From Kribbella pittospori (GTDB lineage: Bacteria; Actinomycetota; Actinomycetes; Propionibacteriales; Kribbellaceae), in contig NZ_SJKB01000001.1 of NCBI RefSeq assembly GCF_004331465.1, positions 434,001 to 498,000 of the forward strand: DNA of 64,000 nt, written 5' to 3'. Under the pieces are notes generated by a model. It had not been told where the DNA came from. It did no database searches and was given only the letters and a program-made list of their open reading frames with translations. The translations under genes were made by a program, and so were the position numbers. Within the stretch, counting starts at the first letter, position 1. The number at the start of each line of letters is the position of its first letter. Positions 34,314-43,600 of this stretch are shown here, one piece after another.

Positions 34314-34630
34314 GCGAGGCTCCGCTCGTTCTCCAACGACGCTGTCGGGACGACACCGCGCCGAAGCGGGCGGAAGCGCAGCCACCACAGCAGCATCAGC
34401 GCGGACGTCACGACGTAGAAGCCGTGCAGGGCCCAGATCGGCCCGGCCGGCAGGTGCACCACGTAGATGCTGTGGACGGCGTTGCCGACATTGGCCAGGA
34501 CGAGGTTCGCCGGGCTGTACGACTCGAGGTCGCGGGTCCGGAGCGCCTTGATCACCATCGGCAGGACGCTCGACGCGAAGAGGATGGTGGACACCGTCCC
34601 CGCGAGAAGAGCAACGCTTGCGCCAGTCAT
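34310..34630 (-). CDS. Small three-helix PQ-loop/SemiSWEET-like membrane protein
   Basis: 106 residues with helices at about 8-26, 42-60 and 68-88. The segment LPMVIKALRTRDLESYSP resembles the PQ-loop and following loop of SemiSWEET-type transporters, whose functional unit is a dimer of three-helix halves. No clear ribosome binding site precedes ATG 34630. It overlaps the monooxygenase gene by 4 bp, implying coupled expression. Function is inferred from topology. Confidence 0.55.
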   Translation of the reverse strand: MTGASVALLAGTVSTILFASSVLPMVIKALRTRDLESYSPANLVLANVGNAVHSIYVVHLPAGPIWALHGFYVVTSALMLLWWLRFRPLRRGVVPTASLENERSLA

Positions 34631-34699
34631 GTCACTGACGCTAGGGATCGGACCCCGTCCGCCGCGTCGGACGGAATACGCAACTCTCCGGACGGCGGA

Positions 34700-34719
34700 C
34701 GTACGACGTTTGTCGTACG
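34700..34719 (-). terminator. Hairpin just after the GNAT gene stop
   Basis: CGTACGAC / GTCGTACG, an 8-bp stem with a GTTT loop. It begins 2 nt past the GNAT stop codon on the minus strand. Confidence 0.5.
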
Positions 34720-34721
34720 GG

Positions 34722-35243
34722 TCAGAGCTTGATCCAGTAGCGGCGGGTGAGGCCGAGCCAGGTCTCGCGGATGTCCTCCAGTTCCCCGCCGTTGCGCTCG
34801 ATCGACTTCGCCGACGCGATGTTGTCCTCGTCGCAGGTGATCAGCACCTTGTCCATCCCGCGTGCTCGGGCCACCTCGAGCACCTGGCCCAGCGCCCACG
34901 CGGCCAGACCGCGACCACGGGCCGACGGCCGGACGCCGTACCCGATGTGACCGCCGCCCTCCAGCAGTTTGGCGTTCAGTGCGTGGCGCAACGAGATCGC
35001 ACCGAGGTAGTTGCCATCCTCAACGATCCACAGGTACGTCGCGTGCACCCGGTCGGGCGGGAGTTCGTGGGACTCGTCGCTCTGCCGGCGCAGCCGTTCG
35101 ACCCACTCGGCGAAACCCTCGACCGTGGTCAGATCGCCGGCCTCCCACACCCCGGCGCCGTCCTGGGACGCGGTGCCCCACTCGCGGGACGACTCCAGCC
35201 AGGAGTCACGGAGGTCGACGGTCGGCTCGATCAGTTCAGGCAT
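34722..35243 (-). CDS. GNAT-family N-acetyltransferase
   Basis: 173 residues from ATG 35243. The acetyl-CoA binding motif is VRPSARGRGLAAWALGQVL, following the beta-4 strand GGGHIGYGV. DEDNIASAKSIERNGG is the usual motif B region of small-molecule GNATs close to RimJ/YjaB-like proteins. Substrate is unknown. It lies alone between two hairpins, back to back with the aceE terminator. Confidence 0.8.
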   Translation of the reverse strand: MPELIEPTVDLRDSWLESSREWGTASQDGAGVWEAGDLTTVEGFAEWVERLRRQSDESHELPPDRVHATYLWIVEDGNYLGAISLRHALNAKLLEGGGHIGYGVRPSARGRGLAAWALGQVLEVARARGMDKVLITCDEDNIASAKSIERNGGELEDIRETWLGLTRRYWIKL

Positions 35244-35268
35244 GGCTCCGAGGGTAGGACAACAAGAA

Positions 35269-35299
35269 CCGCCCCTTCCGTGAATTACGGAAGGGGCGG
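35269..35299 (-). terminator. Rho-independent terminator of aceE
   Basis: Perfect 13-bp stem CCGCCCCTTCCGT / ACGGAAGGGGCGG with a 5-nt loop. On the minus strand it is followed by TTCTTGTTGT, a clear T-rich tract. It starts 12 nt after the aceE stop. Confidence 0.9.
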
Positions 35300-35310
35300 C
35301 TTGTCGGACG

Positions 35311-38082
35311 TCAGGCGCCGGCACCTTCTTGCTTCACGCCGGCGACCGCGGTCGGGTCGTCGATCCGGTACTTGCGGGCTGCCTCGGCCGCGACCTCCGG
35401 CTTCACGTCGCCCCGCTTGGCCAGGATCTCCAGTGCGGCCACGACGATCGACTCGGCGTCCACCTGGAAGTGGCGCCGGGCCGCGGCCCGGGTGTCGGCC
35501 AGACCCCAGCCGTCGGTGCCGAGCGAGGTGTAGTCGTTCGGGACCCAGCGGGAGATCTGGTCCTGCACCGCGCGCATGTAGTCGCTGACCGCGACCACCG
35601 GGCCCTTGGTGTCCTTCAACTGCTCGGTGATGAACGGCACCCGCTCCGGCTCCTCCGGGTGGAGCAGGTTGTGCTCCTCGGCGGCGACGGCGTCCCGGCG
35701 CAGTTCGTTCCACGACGTCACCGACCAGATGTCGGCGGCCACGGAGTACTGCTCGGCCAGGATGTCCTGGGCCTTGCGCACCCACGGCAGCGCGACACCG
35801 GACGCGAGCAGTTGCACCCGCGGTACGTCGTCGCCCTCGGCCGTCTCGTACTCGTGGAAGCGGTAGATGCCCTTCAGCAGCGCCGCGACGTCGAGGTTCT
35901 CCGGCTCGGCCGGCTGCGGGACCGGCTCGTTGTACACGGTGAGGTAGTAGAAGACGTCCTCACCGAACGGCTTGTCCTTGTCCAGGCCGTAGCCGTACAT
36001 CCGGCGCAGGCCGTCCTTGACGATGTGCGCGACCTCGTAGGCGAAGCCCGGGTCGTAGTGCACCGCCGCCGGGTTGGTCGAGGCGAGCAGCGGCGAGTGG
36101 CCGTCCGCGTGCTGCAGTCCCTCACCGGTCAGCGTCGTACGCCCGGCCGTCGCGCCGATCAGGAAGCCCCGGCCGAGCTGGTCGCCGAACGCCCACTGGA
36201 AGTCGCCGGTCCGCTGGAACCCGAACATCGAGTAGAAGATGTAGAACGGGATCATCGGTTCGCCGTGCGTCGCGTACGCCGTACCGGCCGCGATCACCGA
36301 GCCCATCGCACCGGCCTCGCTGATGCCCTCGTGCAGCAGCTGGCCCTGCTCGGACTCCTTCCACGACAGCAGCAGGTTGCGGTCGACGGCCTCGTAGTTC
36401 TGCCCGTGCGGCGAGTAGATCTTGGCCGTCGGGAACATCGAGTCCATGCCGAACGTGCGGTACTCGTCCGGGGCGATCGGGACGATCCGGTGCCCGATCT
36501 CCGGGTCCTTCATCAGGTCCCGGAACAGCCGGACCAGCGCCATCGTGGTGGCGATGGGGGCGTTGTTGCCCTTGCTGAGCGGCTTGTACACGTCGTCGGC
36601 CGGCAGCTTCAGCGAGGTCTTCGGCGCCACCCGCCGCTGCGGCAGCGAGCCGCCGAGCTGCTTGCGGCGCTCCATCATGTACTGGTACTCCGGCGAGTCG
36701 GTGCCGGGGTGGAAGTACGGCGGGTTGTATGCGTCCTCGAGGTCCTTGTCCTCGATCGGCAGGTAGAGCCGGTCGCGGAACGCCTTCAGGTCGTCCGAGG
36801 TCAGCTTCTTCATCTGGTGGGTCGCGTTGCGGCCCTCCAGCGCCTCGATCGTCCAGCCCTTGATGGTCTGGGCCAGGATCACCGTCGGCTGGCCGACGTG
36901 CTCGGTGGCGCTCTTGAACGCGGCGTACACCTTGCGGTAGTCGTGACCGCCGCGGGGCAGCTTGCGCAGGTCGTCGTCGGACAGCTTGCTGACCATCTGC
37001 TGCAGCCGCTGGTCGCCGCCGAAGAAGTTGTTCCGGATGTACTCACCGGACTCGACCGAGTAGGTCTGGAACTGGCCGTCCGGCGTGGTGTTCATCTTGT
37101 TCACCAGCGCGCCGTCGTGGTCCTGCGCCAGCAGCGCGTCCCACTCGCGGCCCCAGATCACCTTGATCACGTTCCAGCCGGCGCCGCGGAAGAACGCCTC
37201 CAGCTCCTGGATGACCTTGCCGTTGCCGCGGACCGGTCCGTCCAGCTGCTGCAGGTTGCAGTTGATCACGAAGGTGAGGTTGTCCAGCTCCTCGCGGGCG
37301 GCCAGGCCGATCGCGCCGAGGGACTCCGGCTCACCCATCTCGCCGTCACCGAGGAAGGTCCAGACGTGCTGCTGGCTGGTGTCCTTGATGCCGCGGTGGT
37401 GCAGGTACCGGTTGAAGCGGGCCTGGTAGATCGAGTTCAGCGCGGCCAGCCCCATCGAGACGGTCGGGAACTCCCAGAAGTCCGGCATCAACCGCGGGTG
37501 CGGGTACGACGACAGTCCGTTGTGCGGACCGCGGGAGACCTCCTGGCGGAAGCCGTCCAGCTGGTCGGCGCTCAACCGGCCCTCGAGGAAGGCGCGCGCG
37601 TACATCCCGGGGGAGGCGTGGCCCTGGATGAAGATCTGGTCACCGCCGCCGGGGTGGTCCTTGCCGCGGAAGAAGTGGTTGAAACCGACCTCGTACAGGC
37701 TCGCCGCGGACTGGTAGGTGGCGATGTGGCCGCCGACCTCGAGGCCCTTGCGGTTGGCCTTGCTCACCATCACCGCGGCGTTCCAGCGGATGAAGGCCCG
37801 GATCCGGCGCTCGATGTGCTCGTCGCCGGGGAACCACGGCTCCCGCTCGGGCGGGATCGAGTTGATGTAGTCGGTGCTCCGCAGGGCGGGCACCCCCACC
37901 TGTCGCTCCCGGGCCCGCTCGATCAGCTTGAGCATGAGGTAGCGTGCTCGCGCCTTGCCCCGTTCGTCCAGGACCGCGTCGAGCGATTCGACCCACTCAC
38001 GTGTCTCGTCGGGGTCGATGTCGGGGAGCTGGGTGGGCATCCCCTCGGTGATGATGGCTGGTGGTTCGTGTCCGGAAGCCAC
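35311..38082 (-). CDS. aceE: Pyruvate dehydrogenase E1 component, homodimeric type
   Basis: 923 residues from GTG 38082, the normal length of AceE. It contains the thiamine diphosphate motif [14 protein letters not shown] ending in FVINCN, and the C-terminal transketolase-like domain ([18 protein letters not shown]). It decarboxylates pyruvate and loads acetyl groups on the lipoyl E2. As in other actinomycetes it stands alone, not in an operon with E2 and E3. It is divergent from the DUF3052 gene, and the 254-bp gap must hold both promoters. Confidence 0.95.
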   Translation of the reverse strand: MASGHEPPAIITEGMPTQLPDIDPDETREWVESLDAVLDERGKARARYLMLKLIERARERQVGVPALRSTDYINSIPPEREPWFPGDEHIERRIRAFIRWNAAVMVSKANRKGLEVGGHIATYQSAASLYEVGFNHFFRGKDHPGGGDQIFIQGHASPGMYARAFLEGRLSADQLDGFRQEVSRGPHNGLSSYPHPRLMPDFWEFPTVSMGLAALNSIYQARFNRYLHHRGIKDTSQQHVWTFLGDGEMGEPESLGAIGLAAREELDNLTFVINCNLQQLDGPVRGNGKVIQELEAFFRGAGWNVIKVIWGREWDALLAQDHDGALVNKMNTTPDGQFQTYSVESGEYIRNNFFGGDQRLQQMVSKLSDDDLRKLPRGGHDYRKVYAAFKSATEHVGQPTVILAQTIKGWTIEALEGRNATHQMKKLTSDDLKAFRDRLYLPIEDKDLEDAYNPPYFHPGTDSPEYQYMMERRKQLGGSLPQRRVAPKTSLKLPADDVYKPLSKGNNAPIATTMALVRLFRDLMKDPEIGHRIVPIAPDEYRTFGMDSMFPTAKIYSPHGQNYEAVDRNLLLSWKESEQGQLLHEGISEAGAMGSVIAAGTAYATHGEPMIPFYIFYSMFGFQRTGDFQWAFGDQLGRGFLIGATAGRTTLTGEGLQHADGHSPLLASTNPAAVHYDPGFAYEVAHIVKDGLRRMYGYGLDKDKPFGEDVFYYLTVYNEPVPQPAEPENLDVAALLKGIYRFHEYETAEGDDVPRVQLLASGVALPWVRKAQDILAEQYSVAADIWSVTSWNELRRDAVAAEEHNLLHPEEPERVPFITEQLKDTKGPVVAVSDYMRAVQDQISRWVPNDYTSLGTDGWGLADTRAAARRHFQVDAESIVVAALEILAKRGDVKPEVAAEAARKYRIDDPTAVAGVKQEGAGA

Positions 38083-38336
38083 GGTGTCCTGCCGTTCTCT
38101 CTGGTTGTCTTCACCGCAATCCTGTCACCTGTTCGGAATGCGTTCTACTTTGCCTTCCACAGGGGCCTGATTCCGGTCGTGCACGCGTGATCTGAGCGGA
38201 CACGGACTGTACCCGCCACGCGGATACCGGACACGTCACGGAACCCTCGTGCATACTTGCGCGACGCGGTACGTCACGATGGACTATCGCTACTGACGCC
38301 TACCCCCGGGCAAGCGGGGACCACGGAGGAGGACAC

Positions 38337-38780
38337 GTGAGCGCGACCGCGGACCACGCGGACGGCAACAGCGGTGTGCCGAACATGGCGTCCCGGCTCG
38401 GCCTGGAGGCCGGCTGGGTCGTGCAGGAGATCGGGTACGACGAGGACTGCGACGACGAGTTCCGCGACGCGATCAAAGCGATCACCGGGGAGCAGTTCGT
38501 CGACGAGGACAGCGACGAGGTCGTGGACGTCGTACTGCTCTGGTTCCGCGAGGAGGACGGCGACCTGGTCGACGCGTTCTTCGACATCCTGACCGACCTG
38601 AAGGCCGGCGGTGTCGTTTGGCTGCTGACGCCGAAGGTCGGCCGCGACGGCTACGTCGAGACCAGTGACATCGCCGAGGCGGCTCCGGTCGCCGGGCTGT
38701 CCACCACCAGCACCCTGAGCGTGACCGACGACTGGTCGGCCACCAAGCTCGTGGTGCCGAAATCCGGCCGTCGGGGATGA
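38337..38780 (+). CDS. DUF3052 family protein
   Basis: GTG 38337 follows GGAGGAGG. The 147 residues match the actinobacterial DUF3052 pattern: MASRLGLEAGWVVQEIGYDEDCDDEF, then VDVVLLWFREEDGDLVDAFFDILTDLKAGGVVWLLTPK (read in part). The protein is acidic and soluble. Function is unknown. It lies 7 bp before a peroxiredoxin gene and is divergent from aceE; I recall this arrangement as common in actinobacteria, which hints at redox or central metabolism. Confidence 0.85.
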   Translation: MSATADHADGNSGVPNMASRLGLEAGWVVQEIGYDEDCDDEFRDAIKAITGEQFVDEDSDEVVDVVLLWFREEDGDLVDAFFDILTDLKAGGVVWLLTPKVGRDGYVETSDIAEAAPVAGLSTTSTLSVTDDWSATKLVVPKSGRRG

Positions 38781-38787
38781 CGCGACG

Positions 38788-39255
38788 GTGACCCCTGCCG
38801 CCGGCAGCCGGGCACCGGACTTCACAGCCCGCAACCAGCACGGCGAACAGGTCCGGCTGAGCGACTATGCCGGCCGGAGCGACGTCGTACTGGTCTTCTA
38901 TCCGTACGCCTTCAGCGGGGTCTGCACGAGCGAGTTGGCTGCGCTGCGTGACCGGCCGGACCTGCTGGCGGCGGCGGAGTTCCTGGCGATCTCGTGCGAC
39001 CCGATGTTCACGCTGCGGGCGTACGCCGACGCCCAGAAGCTCGAGTTCGGTCTGCTCACCGACTTCTGGCCGCACGGCGCGATCGCCTCGTCGTACGGGG
39101 TCTTCGATGCCGAGCGCGGATGTGCTCTGCGTGGCACGTTCGTGGTGGACCAGGCAGGGATCGTCCGGTGGTCGGTGGTGAACCCGATCCCGGAGGCCCG
39201 CAACCTCGACGATTACGCCCGGGCGCTGGCAACTCTGGGCCACGACCTCGGGTAG
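38788..39255 (+). CDS. AhpE-type peroxiredoxin
   Basis: 155 residues from GTG 38788. The peroxidatic cysteine is Cys46 in YPYAFSGVCTSEL, the AhpE/thioredoxin-fold peroxiredoxin motif. The Arg of the active site is likely in ERGCALRGTFVVD. Two further cysteines (near 70 and in RGCALRG) are present, but none is in the classic resolving position, so a 1-Cys mechanism is plausible. It reduces peroxides in the cytoplasm. It probably shares a transcript with DUF3052. Confidence 0.88.
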   Translation: MTPAAGSRAPDFTARNQHGEQVRLSDYAGRSDVVLVFYPYAFSGVCTSELAALRDRPDLLAAAEFLAISCDPMFTLRAYADAQKLEFGLLTDFWPHGAIASSYGVFDAERGCALRGTFVVDQAGIVRWSVVNPIPEARNLDDYARALATLGHDLG

Positions 39256-39281
39256 ACTGCGCCGGTCGTTTGATCCACACC

Positions 39282-39353
39282 GGGCGGATAGCTCAGCGGT
39301 AGAGCGCTTCCCTTACAAGGAAGATGTCGGGGGTTCGATCCCCTCTTCGCCCA
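39282..39353 (+). tRNA. tRNA-Val(TAC)
   Basis: A full 72-nt cloverleaf: acceptor GGGCGGA/TTCGCCC, D-arm GCTC/GAGC, anticodon stem CTTCC/GGAAG with loop CTTACAA (anticodon TAC at 39314-39316), and T-arm with TTCGATC. The discriminator base is A and the CCA end is not encoded. It lies 26 bp after the peroxiredoxin gene. Confidence 0.95.
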
Positions 39354-39452
39354 CCCGAATTCTTTACGGTCCGTTATCTTACGGATTCCGCTCCAGACCA
39401 GTAAGTTGCTCGTGGATCCCGAGGGGGCTCGGGGACAACTGGAGGGGAATAC

Positions 39453-40229
39453 ATGTCTCAGCACGTGCAGAACAGCCGTGTCCGGAAACTCGTGCAGAAC
39501 CGCCACGTACGCCGTTACGCCGCACCCGCGGTGCTCACGGCCGCGCTGGTCGGGGTCGCAGTGATTCCGTCGGCCACCGCCGCGTCGACCGTACCGGCCA
39601 ACAGCGTCGGCTCGGCCCAGATCATCAACGGCGGCGTCTGGGGTGGCGACATCCACGACAACACGATCGCGGAGTCGAAACTCGGATGGGACCTGCGACA
39701 GAAGATCGCCAAGAACGGCAGCCAGGGCCCGGCCGGGCCCGCTGGTCCGGCCGGCCCTGCAGGACCTGCGGGACCTGCTGGTAAGCCGGGCGACCCGGCG
39801 ACCGACGTACTCGGCAAGGAAGGTGTCTCGGACACCCTCGGCCCGAAGGTGATCGCGAACATCGGCGGCTCGTTCAAGACGCAGAAGACGAAGGTCGGCG
39901 AGATCACGCTGCAGCCGGGCAAGTGGCTGCTGAACGCGTCGGCGTTCTTCGCGCGCACGGAGGCCGGCGTCGCCGGCACCCGGCCGCAGCTGGCGCTGCG
40001 CGTGGGCGCTTCGGACACGGCGTTCGGTGACGACTTCGGCACGATCCTGGGTGCCGAGATCTCGCCGGCCAACGACCGTGAGCTGACCGGTTCGACCGTG
40101 AAGGTCGTGAAGGTTGCCGAGGCGACGAAGGTCGAGGTCTTCGGGTTCGGCTACAACGACGACGGCAGCTCCGCGGGTGGCGGTCAGATCACCGTGACTG
40201 CTGACGTGGTCGCGGTTCGCGTCGGCTGA
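39453..40229 (+). CDS. Secreted protein with short collagen-like repeat
   Basis: 258 residues from ATG 39453 after GGAGGGG. A basic N-terminus and hydrophobic segment at 24-43 form a signal peptide cleaved after ATAA. Residues 90-115 hold eight or so Gly-Pro-Ala-type triplets (collagen-like). They are followed by a beta-rich domain of about 130 residues that resembles the C1q/TNF-like globular heads of bacterial collagen-like proteins. The repeat is far too short for a long triple helix but could trimerise the head. No anchor or sortase motif is seen. Confidence 0.6.
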   Translation: MSQHVQNSRVRKLVQNRHVRRYAAPAVLTAALVGVAVIPSATAASTVPANSVGSAQIINGGVWGGDIHDNTIAESKLGWDLRQKIAKNGSQGPAGPAGPAGPAGPAGPAGKPGDPATDVLGKEGVSDTLGPKVIANIGGSFKTQKTKVGEITLQPGKWLLNASAFFARTEAGVAGTRPQLALRVGASDTAFGDDFGTILGAEISPANDRELTGSTVKVVKVAEATKVEVFGFGYNDDGSSAGGGQITVTADVVAVRVG

Positions 40230-40258
40230 GGTTTCGCTCAGCGAACGTTCCACCAGGT

Positions 40259-40289
40259 CGTCCCCGGTCCGCTCGGCGGGCCGGGGACG
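40259..40289 (+). terminator. Terminator after the collagen-like gene
   Basis: CGTCCCCGG and CCGGGGACG form a 9-bp stem that continues into CCGC/GCGG after a one-base mismatch, 29 nt beyond the stop. The following bases AGGTGTTT include a weak T-run. Confidence 0.75.
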
Positions 40290-40681
40290 AGGTGTTTCCG
40301 GTGATCGGACACTCTGCCGATCCGGCGTATCCGCAGGCAGCGAGGGTCGTTGTCCTGGGTGCCGGCGGTCGGCGGGATTTCTTAACTCATCGATCGCCGG
40401 AACGGACTCCTCCAGGGCCGGTCTCGACTGGTAGGGTTCACGGCTGTCGGTCGGCGCGATGACGCACCGGGTGTGCCCGGTCACGGGGTCGTTCCGGCAG
40501 ACGGAAAACGGGGCTTTCTGTCGGTGAGAGCGAGACGGGTCTGCCCTGAGCCCGGCTCCGTCCAGTTGGGGAGGCGCGTGTCCGTGGGTCGCCAACCGGC
40601 TGGCACCACCGTTGTTTCCCGGCCTGTCCGCGCACTCGCTGAACCCCTCCCGACCCACCTCGTGCCGGTGGTGGGAGGCAC
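40290..40681 (+). other. Leader/promoter region of the giant gene, no gene seen
   Basis: 392 bp without a convincing gene. A weak -10-like TAGGGT is at 40432-40437 with no clear -35. ACCGGG/CCCGGT forms a small hairpin at 40466-40481. If transcription starts near 40445 the giant mRNA would have a leader of about 240 nt. The ribosome binding site GGGAGG is at 40673-40678. Confidence 0.35.
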
Positions 40682-43600
40682 GTGGTGAGAAGCGGTGTGG
40701 ACCGGCCGGCGATCAGCACCGGACCGGCCCTGATGATCCCGGCCGGATACCCCAGGGACCTGCCCAGCGCGCTGCTCCGTGCGGCCCGCGACTTCGGTGG
40801 CGCCGGCGTGGTGGAGATCGGCCCCGACGGCCGTGAGACCAAGCTCGACTTCCCGACCCTGCTCGAGCTCGCCGCCCGGATCCTGGCCGGCCTGCGGGCG
40901 AACGGCGTACGCGCCGGAGATCCGGCGGTTGTGCACTGCACCGAGCCCGTCGGCTTCTTCGCGGCGTTCTGGGCCTGCACGCTGGGCGGCATCCGTCCGT
41001 TGCTGATGGCCCCGAGTCCTGAGGGCGACCGATCCGAGGAGGGCCGCGAGCGGCTCCGCAAGCTGACCGACCTGCTCGGCTGGACCGTCCTGATCGGCCG
41101 CCCGTCCGACCTCCCGAACGACCTCGGCCTGCCGGTGCTCGACCCGGACGCTCTGGCCGGCCATGAGCCGACGTCTGAGTTCCACCGCCCCGCCGCGGAC
41201 GACGTCGCCGTACTGATGATGTCGTCCGGCACCAGCACCGGTGCGCCGAAGATCGTGCAGCTGACGCACCGTGGGCTGGTCGAGTTCGCCGCCGGTACGC
41301 CGGCCATGCTGCCGGTGCGGCCCGGACAGACGACGCTGAACTGGCTGCCGCTGACGCAGAGCGGTGCTTTCCTGCTGTACCACCTGCTGCCCGTGTTCAC
41401 CGGCTGCACCAACGTGCACGTGAACACCGACTGGGTGCTGGCCGACCCGCTGCGCTGGCTGGACCTGATGGACCAGCATCGGGTCAACCACTCCTGGTCT
41501 CCGAACTTCGGCTACCGCCTGGCCACGCAGGCGATCGCGGGCGAGCCGGACCGGCACTGGGACCTGTCCGCACTGCGCAGTCTGGTCAGCGGTGGCGAGC
41601 AGATCACCGTGCCGGTGATGTCGGAGTTCCTGCGGCTGACGAACCGGTTCGGCGTCGTACCGGAGACCTTCGTTGCGGCGTGGGGGATGACCGAGACGGT
41701 CACCGGGATCACGTTCGCGCGGCCGGGGCTGACGCCGAACGTGCATCGCGTCCGCATCCCACCGACCGGCGTGATCGAGTGGGTCGACCAGCGGCCCGCT
41801 ACCGGCAAGGTTGCGGTCGCCCGGCCTGGCAAGACGCGGGCTGAGGCGCCGGGCGTGCTGAGTCTGGTGTCGGTTGGTGCACCCGCGCCCGGTACGACGG
41901 TGCGGATCGTGGCGCCCAACGGTGCGGTGCTGCCGGAGGGCCGGATCGGTCAGCTGCAGGTCGCGTCGGCTCGGGTGACGCCTGGGTATCTGGGCAACCT
42001 GGAGGCGGACCGGGCGGCGTTCCCGATCGGCAACTGGCCGGCGCGGAAGTGGCTGGCGACCGGGGACCAGGCGTTCATCACGGGCGGGCAAGTGGTCATC
42101 ACCGGCCGGGACAGCGAACGCATCATCATGTCCGGGAAGCTCTACTACGCGCACGACATCGAGTCCGTCGCTGCGACCGTGGTCGGTGCTGAGCAGGGCC
42201 TGGTTGCGGCGTGTGGGATCGCAGACGGGGAGAGCGGGACCGATCGGCTGGTCGTGTTCTACGCGCTCACGCCGGAGTCGATCCCGGGGATGGACCAGGC
42301 GATCCGGAGTCTCGTCCTGGCCCGGCTCGGGCTTCAGGCAGAGGTGATCGGCGTACCGCGGCGGGACTTCCCGACCACGCCCGGCGGCAAGATCCTGCGA
42401 CCGCTGCTCAAACAACGCTGGATCGACGGCACGCTGGAAACCCCACCCCACCCGTACGTCGAACCAGCCGGCGCCAACTCCTACTCCGGCCCCGCCGGCG
42501 AAGGCCCCCACGCCAACGCCGCCGACACCCTCATCTCAGCCGAAGAAGACCCAGCCGAACGCACCACCGAACTCCCGGTCGTCCGCCTGGCCTGGAAACG
42601 CACCCTCCAACAATCCATCCCCACCCCCCCCCCACGCCCCACCCTCGGCACCCCTGCCCCACCGGCCACCCCCGCGGCAACCGCCGACGCCGAGCACCCC
42701 GCTCCCACCCCAACCGAACCCAAGCCAACCGCCACCGCACCCGAGCCATCCCGGCCGGCGTCCGCCCCCGAGCCCACCGCAGCCGCCGCCCAGCCCGCTT
42801 CTGCCGCAACCGAAGCCGAGCCAACCGCCGACGCACCCGAGCCCGACCCGATCCCGGACACCGAACAGACCGCAGAGCTCCAGCGGATCCCGGCCGCCGA
42901 CGAGCAGTCTCCGACCGCCGAGGTCCAGTCACCCACGCCCGCCGAGGCCCCCACCGACGAGCCCGCGGCACAGCCTCAGCCGGATCCGACGGCAGAGGTC
43001 GAGCCCAGGCAGCCCGGTGACGAGGCGGCCGAGGAGCCTGCCGAAGTCCAGCCGGAGCTCACCGCACAGGTCGAGCCCACCGAGCCCGCCGAGGCAGCAG
43101 CCGAGGAGCCCGTGGCGGAAGCACGCCCCAAGCCAGAGCCCGCTCCGGAGACCGAGCCAGCCGAGCCCGCCGAGGAAGCATCCGGTCAGCTCGCCGAAAC
43201 GCAGCCGGAGTCCACCCCGGAGACCGACGCAGCCGAGGACACGTCCGACCAGGCCGCCGAGGTCCAGCCGGAGCCCACCGCTAAGGACGAGTCGACCCAG
43301 CCCGCCGAGGCAACAGCCGATGAGCCCACGGCCGAGGTACAACACCAGCCAGAGCCCTCCACGAAGGTCGCGCCGACTGAGCTCGTCGACGCAGCAGCCG
43401 AGGAGCCGGCGGACGCGCACCCGAAGCCAGCCGCAGAAACCGAGCCCACCGACCTCGCCGAAGAAGCACCCGCAGAGCCTGCAGAAGCACAACCACAGCC
43501 GGAGCCCACCGCAGAGGCCGGCCCCGCCGAGCCCGTCGAGGGAACGGTCGAGGAGTCTGCAGCCGAAGCGCGCCCGGACGAGGCTGCGGCCGACGCACGG

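Noticed and set aside
35329..38190. Open frame of 953 codons antisense to aceE
   Set aside because: It has no domain or motif and mirrors the third-position GC of aceE.
39282..39353. tRNA gene as an integration site for the region carrying the giant gene
   Set aside because: No repeat of the tRNA 3' end, integrase or phage-like gene is visible in the window.
39715..39785. Short GC-rich repeats suggesting a CRISPR-like or tandem array
   Set aside because: They are codon-level Gly-Pro-Ala triplets of the collagen-like protein, with no spacers.
40473..40688. 71-codon frame just before the giant gene
   Set aside because: It overlaps the giant start, lacks a ribosome binding site and has no recognisable pattern.
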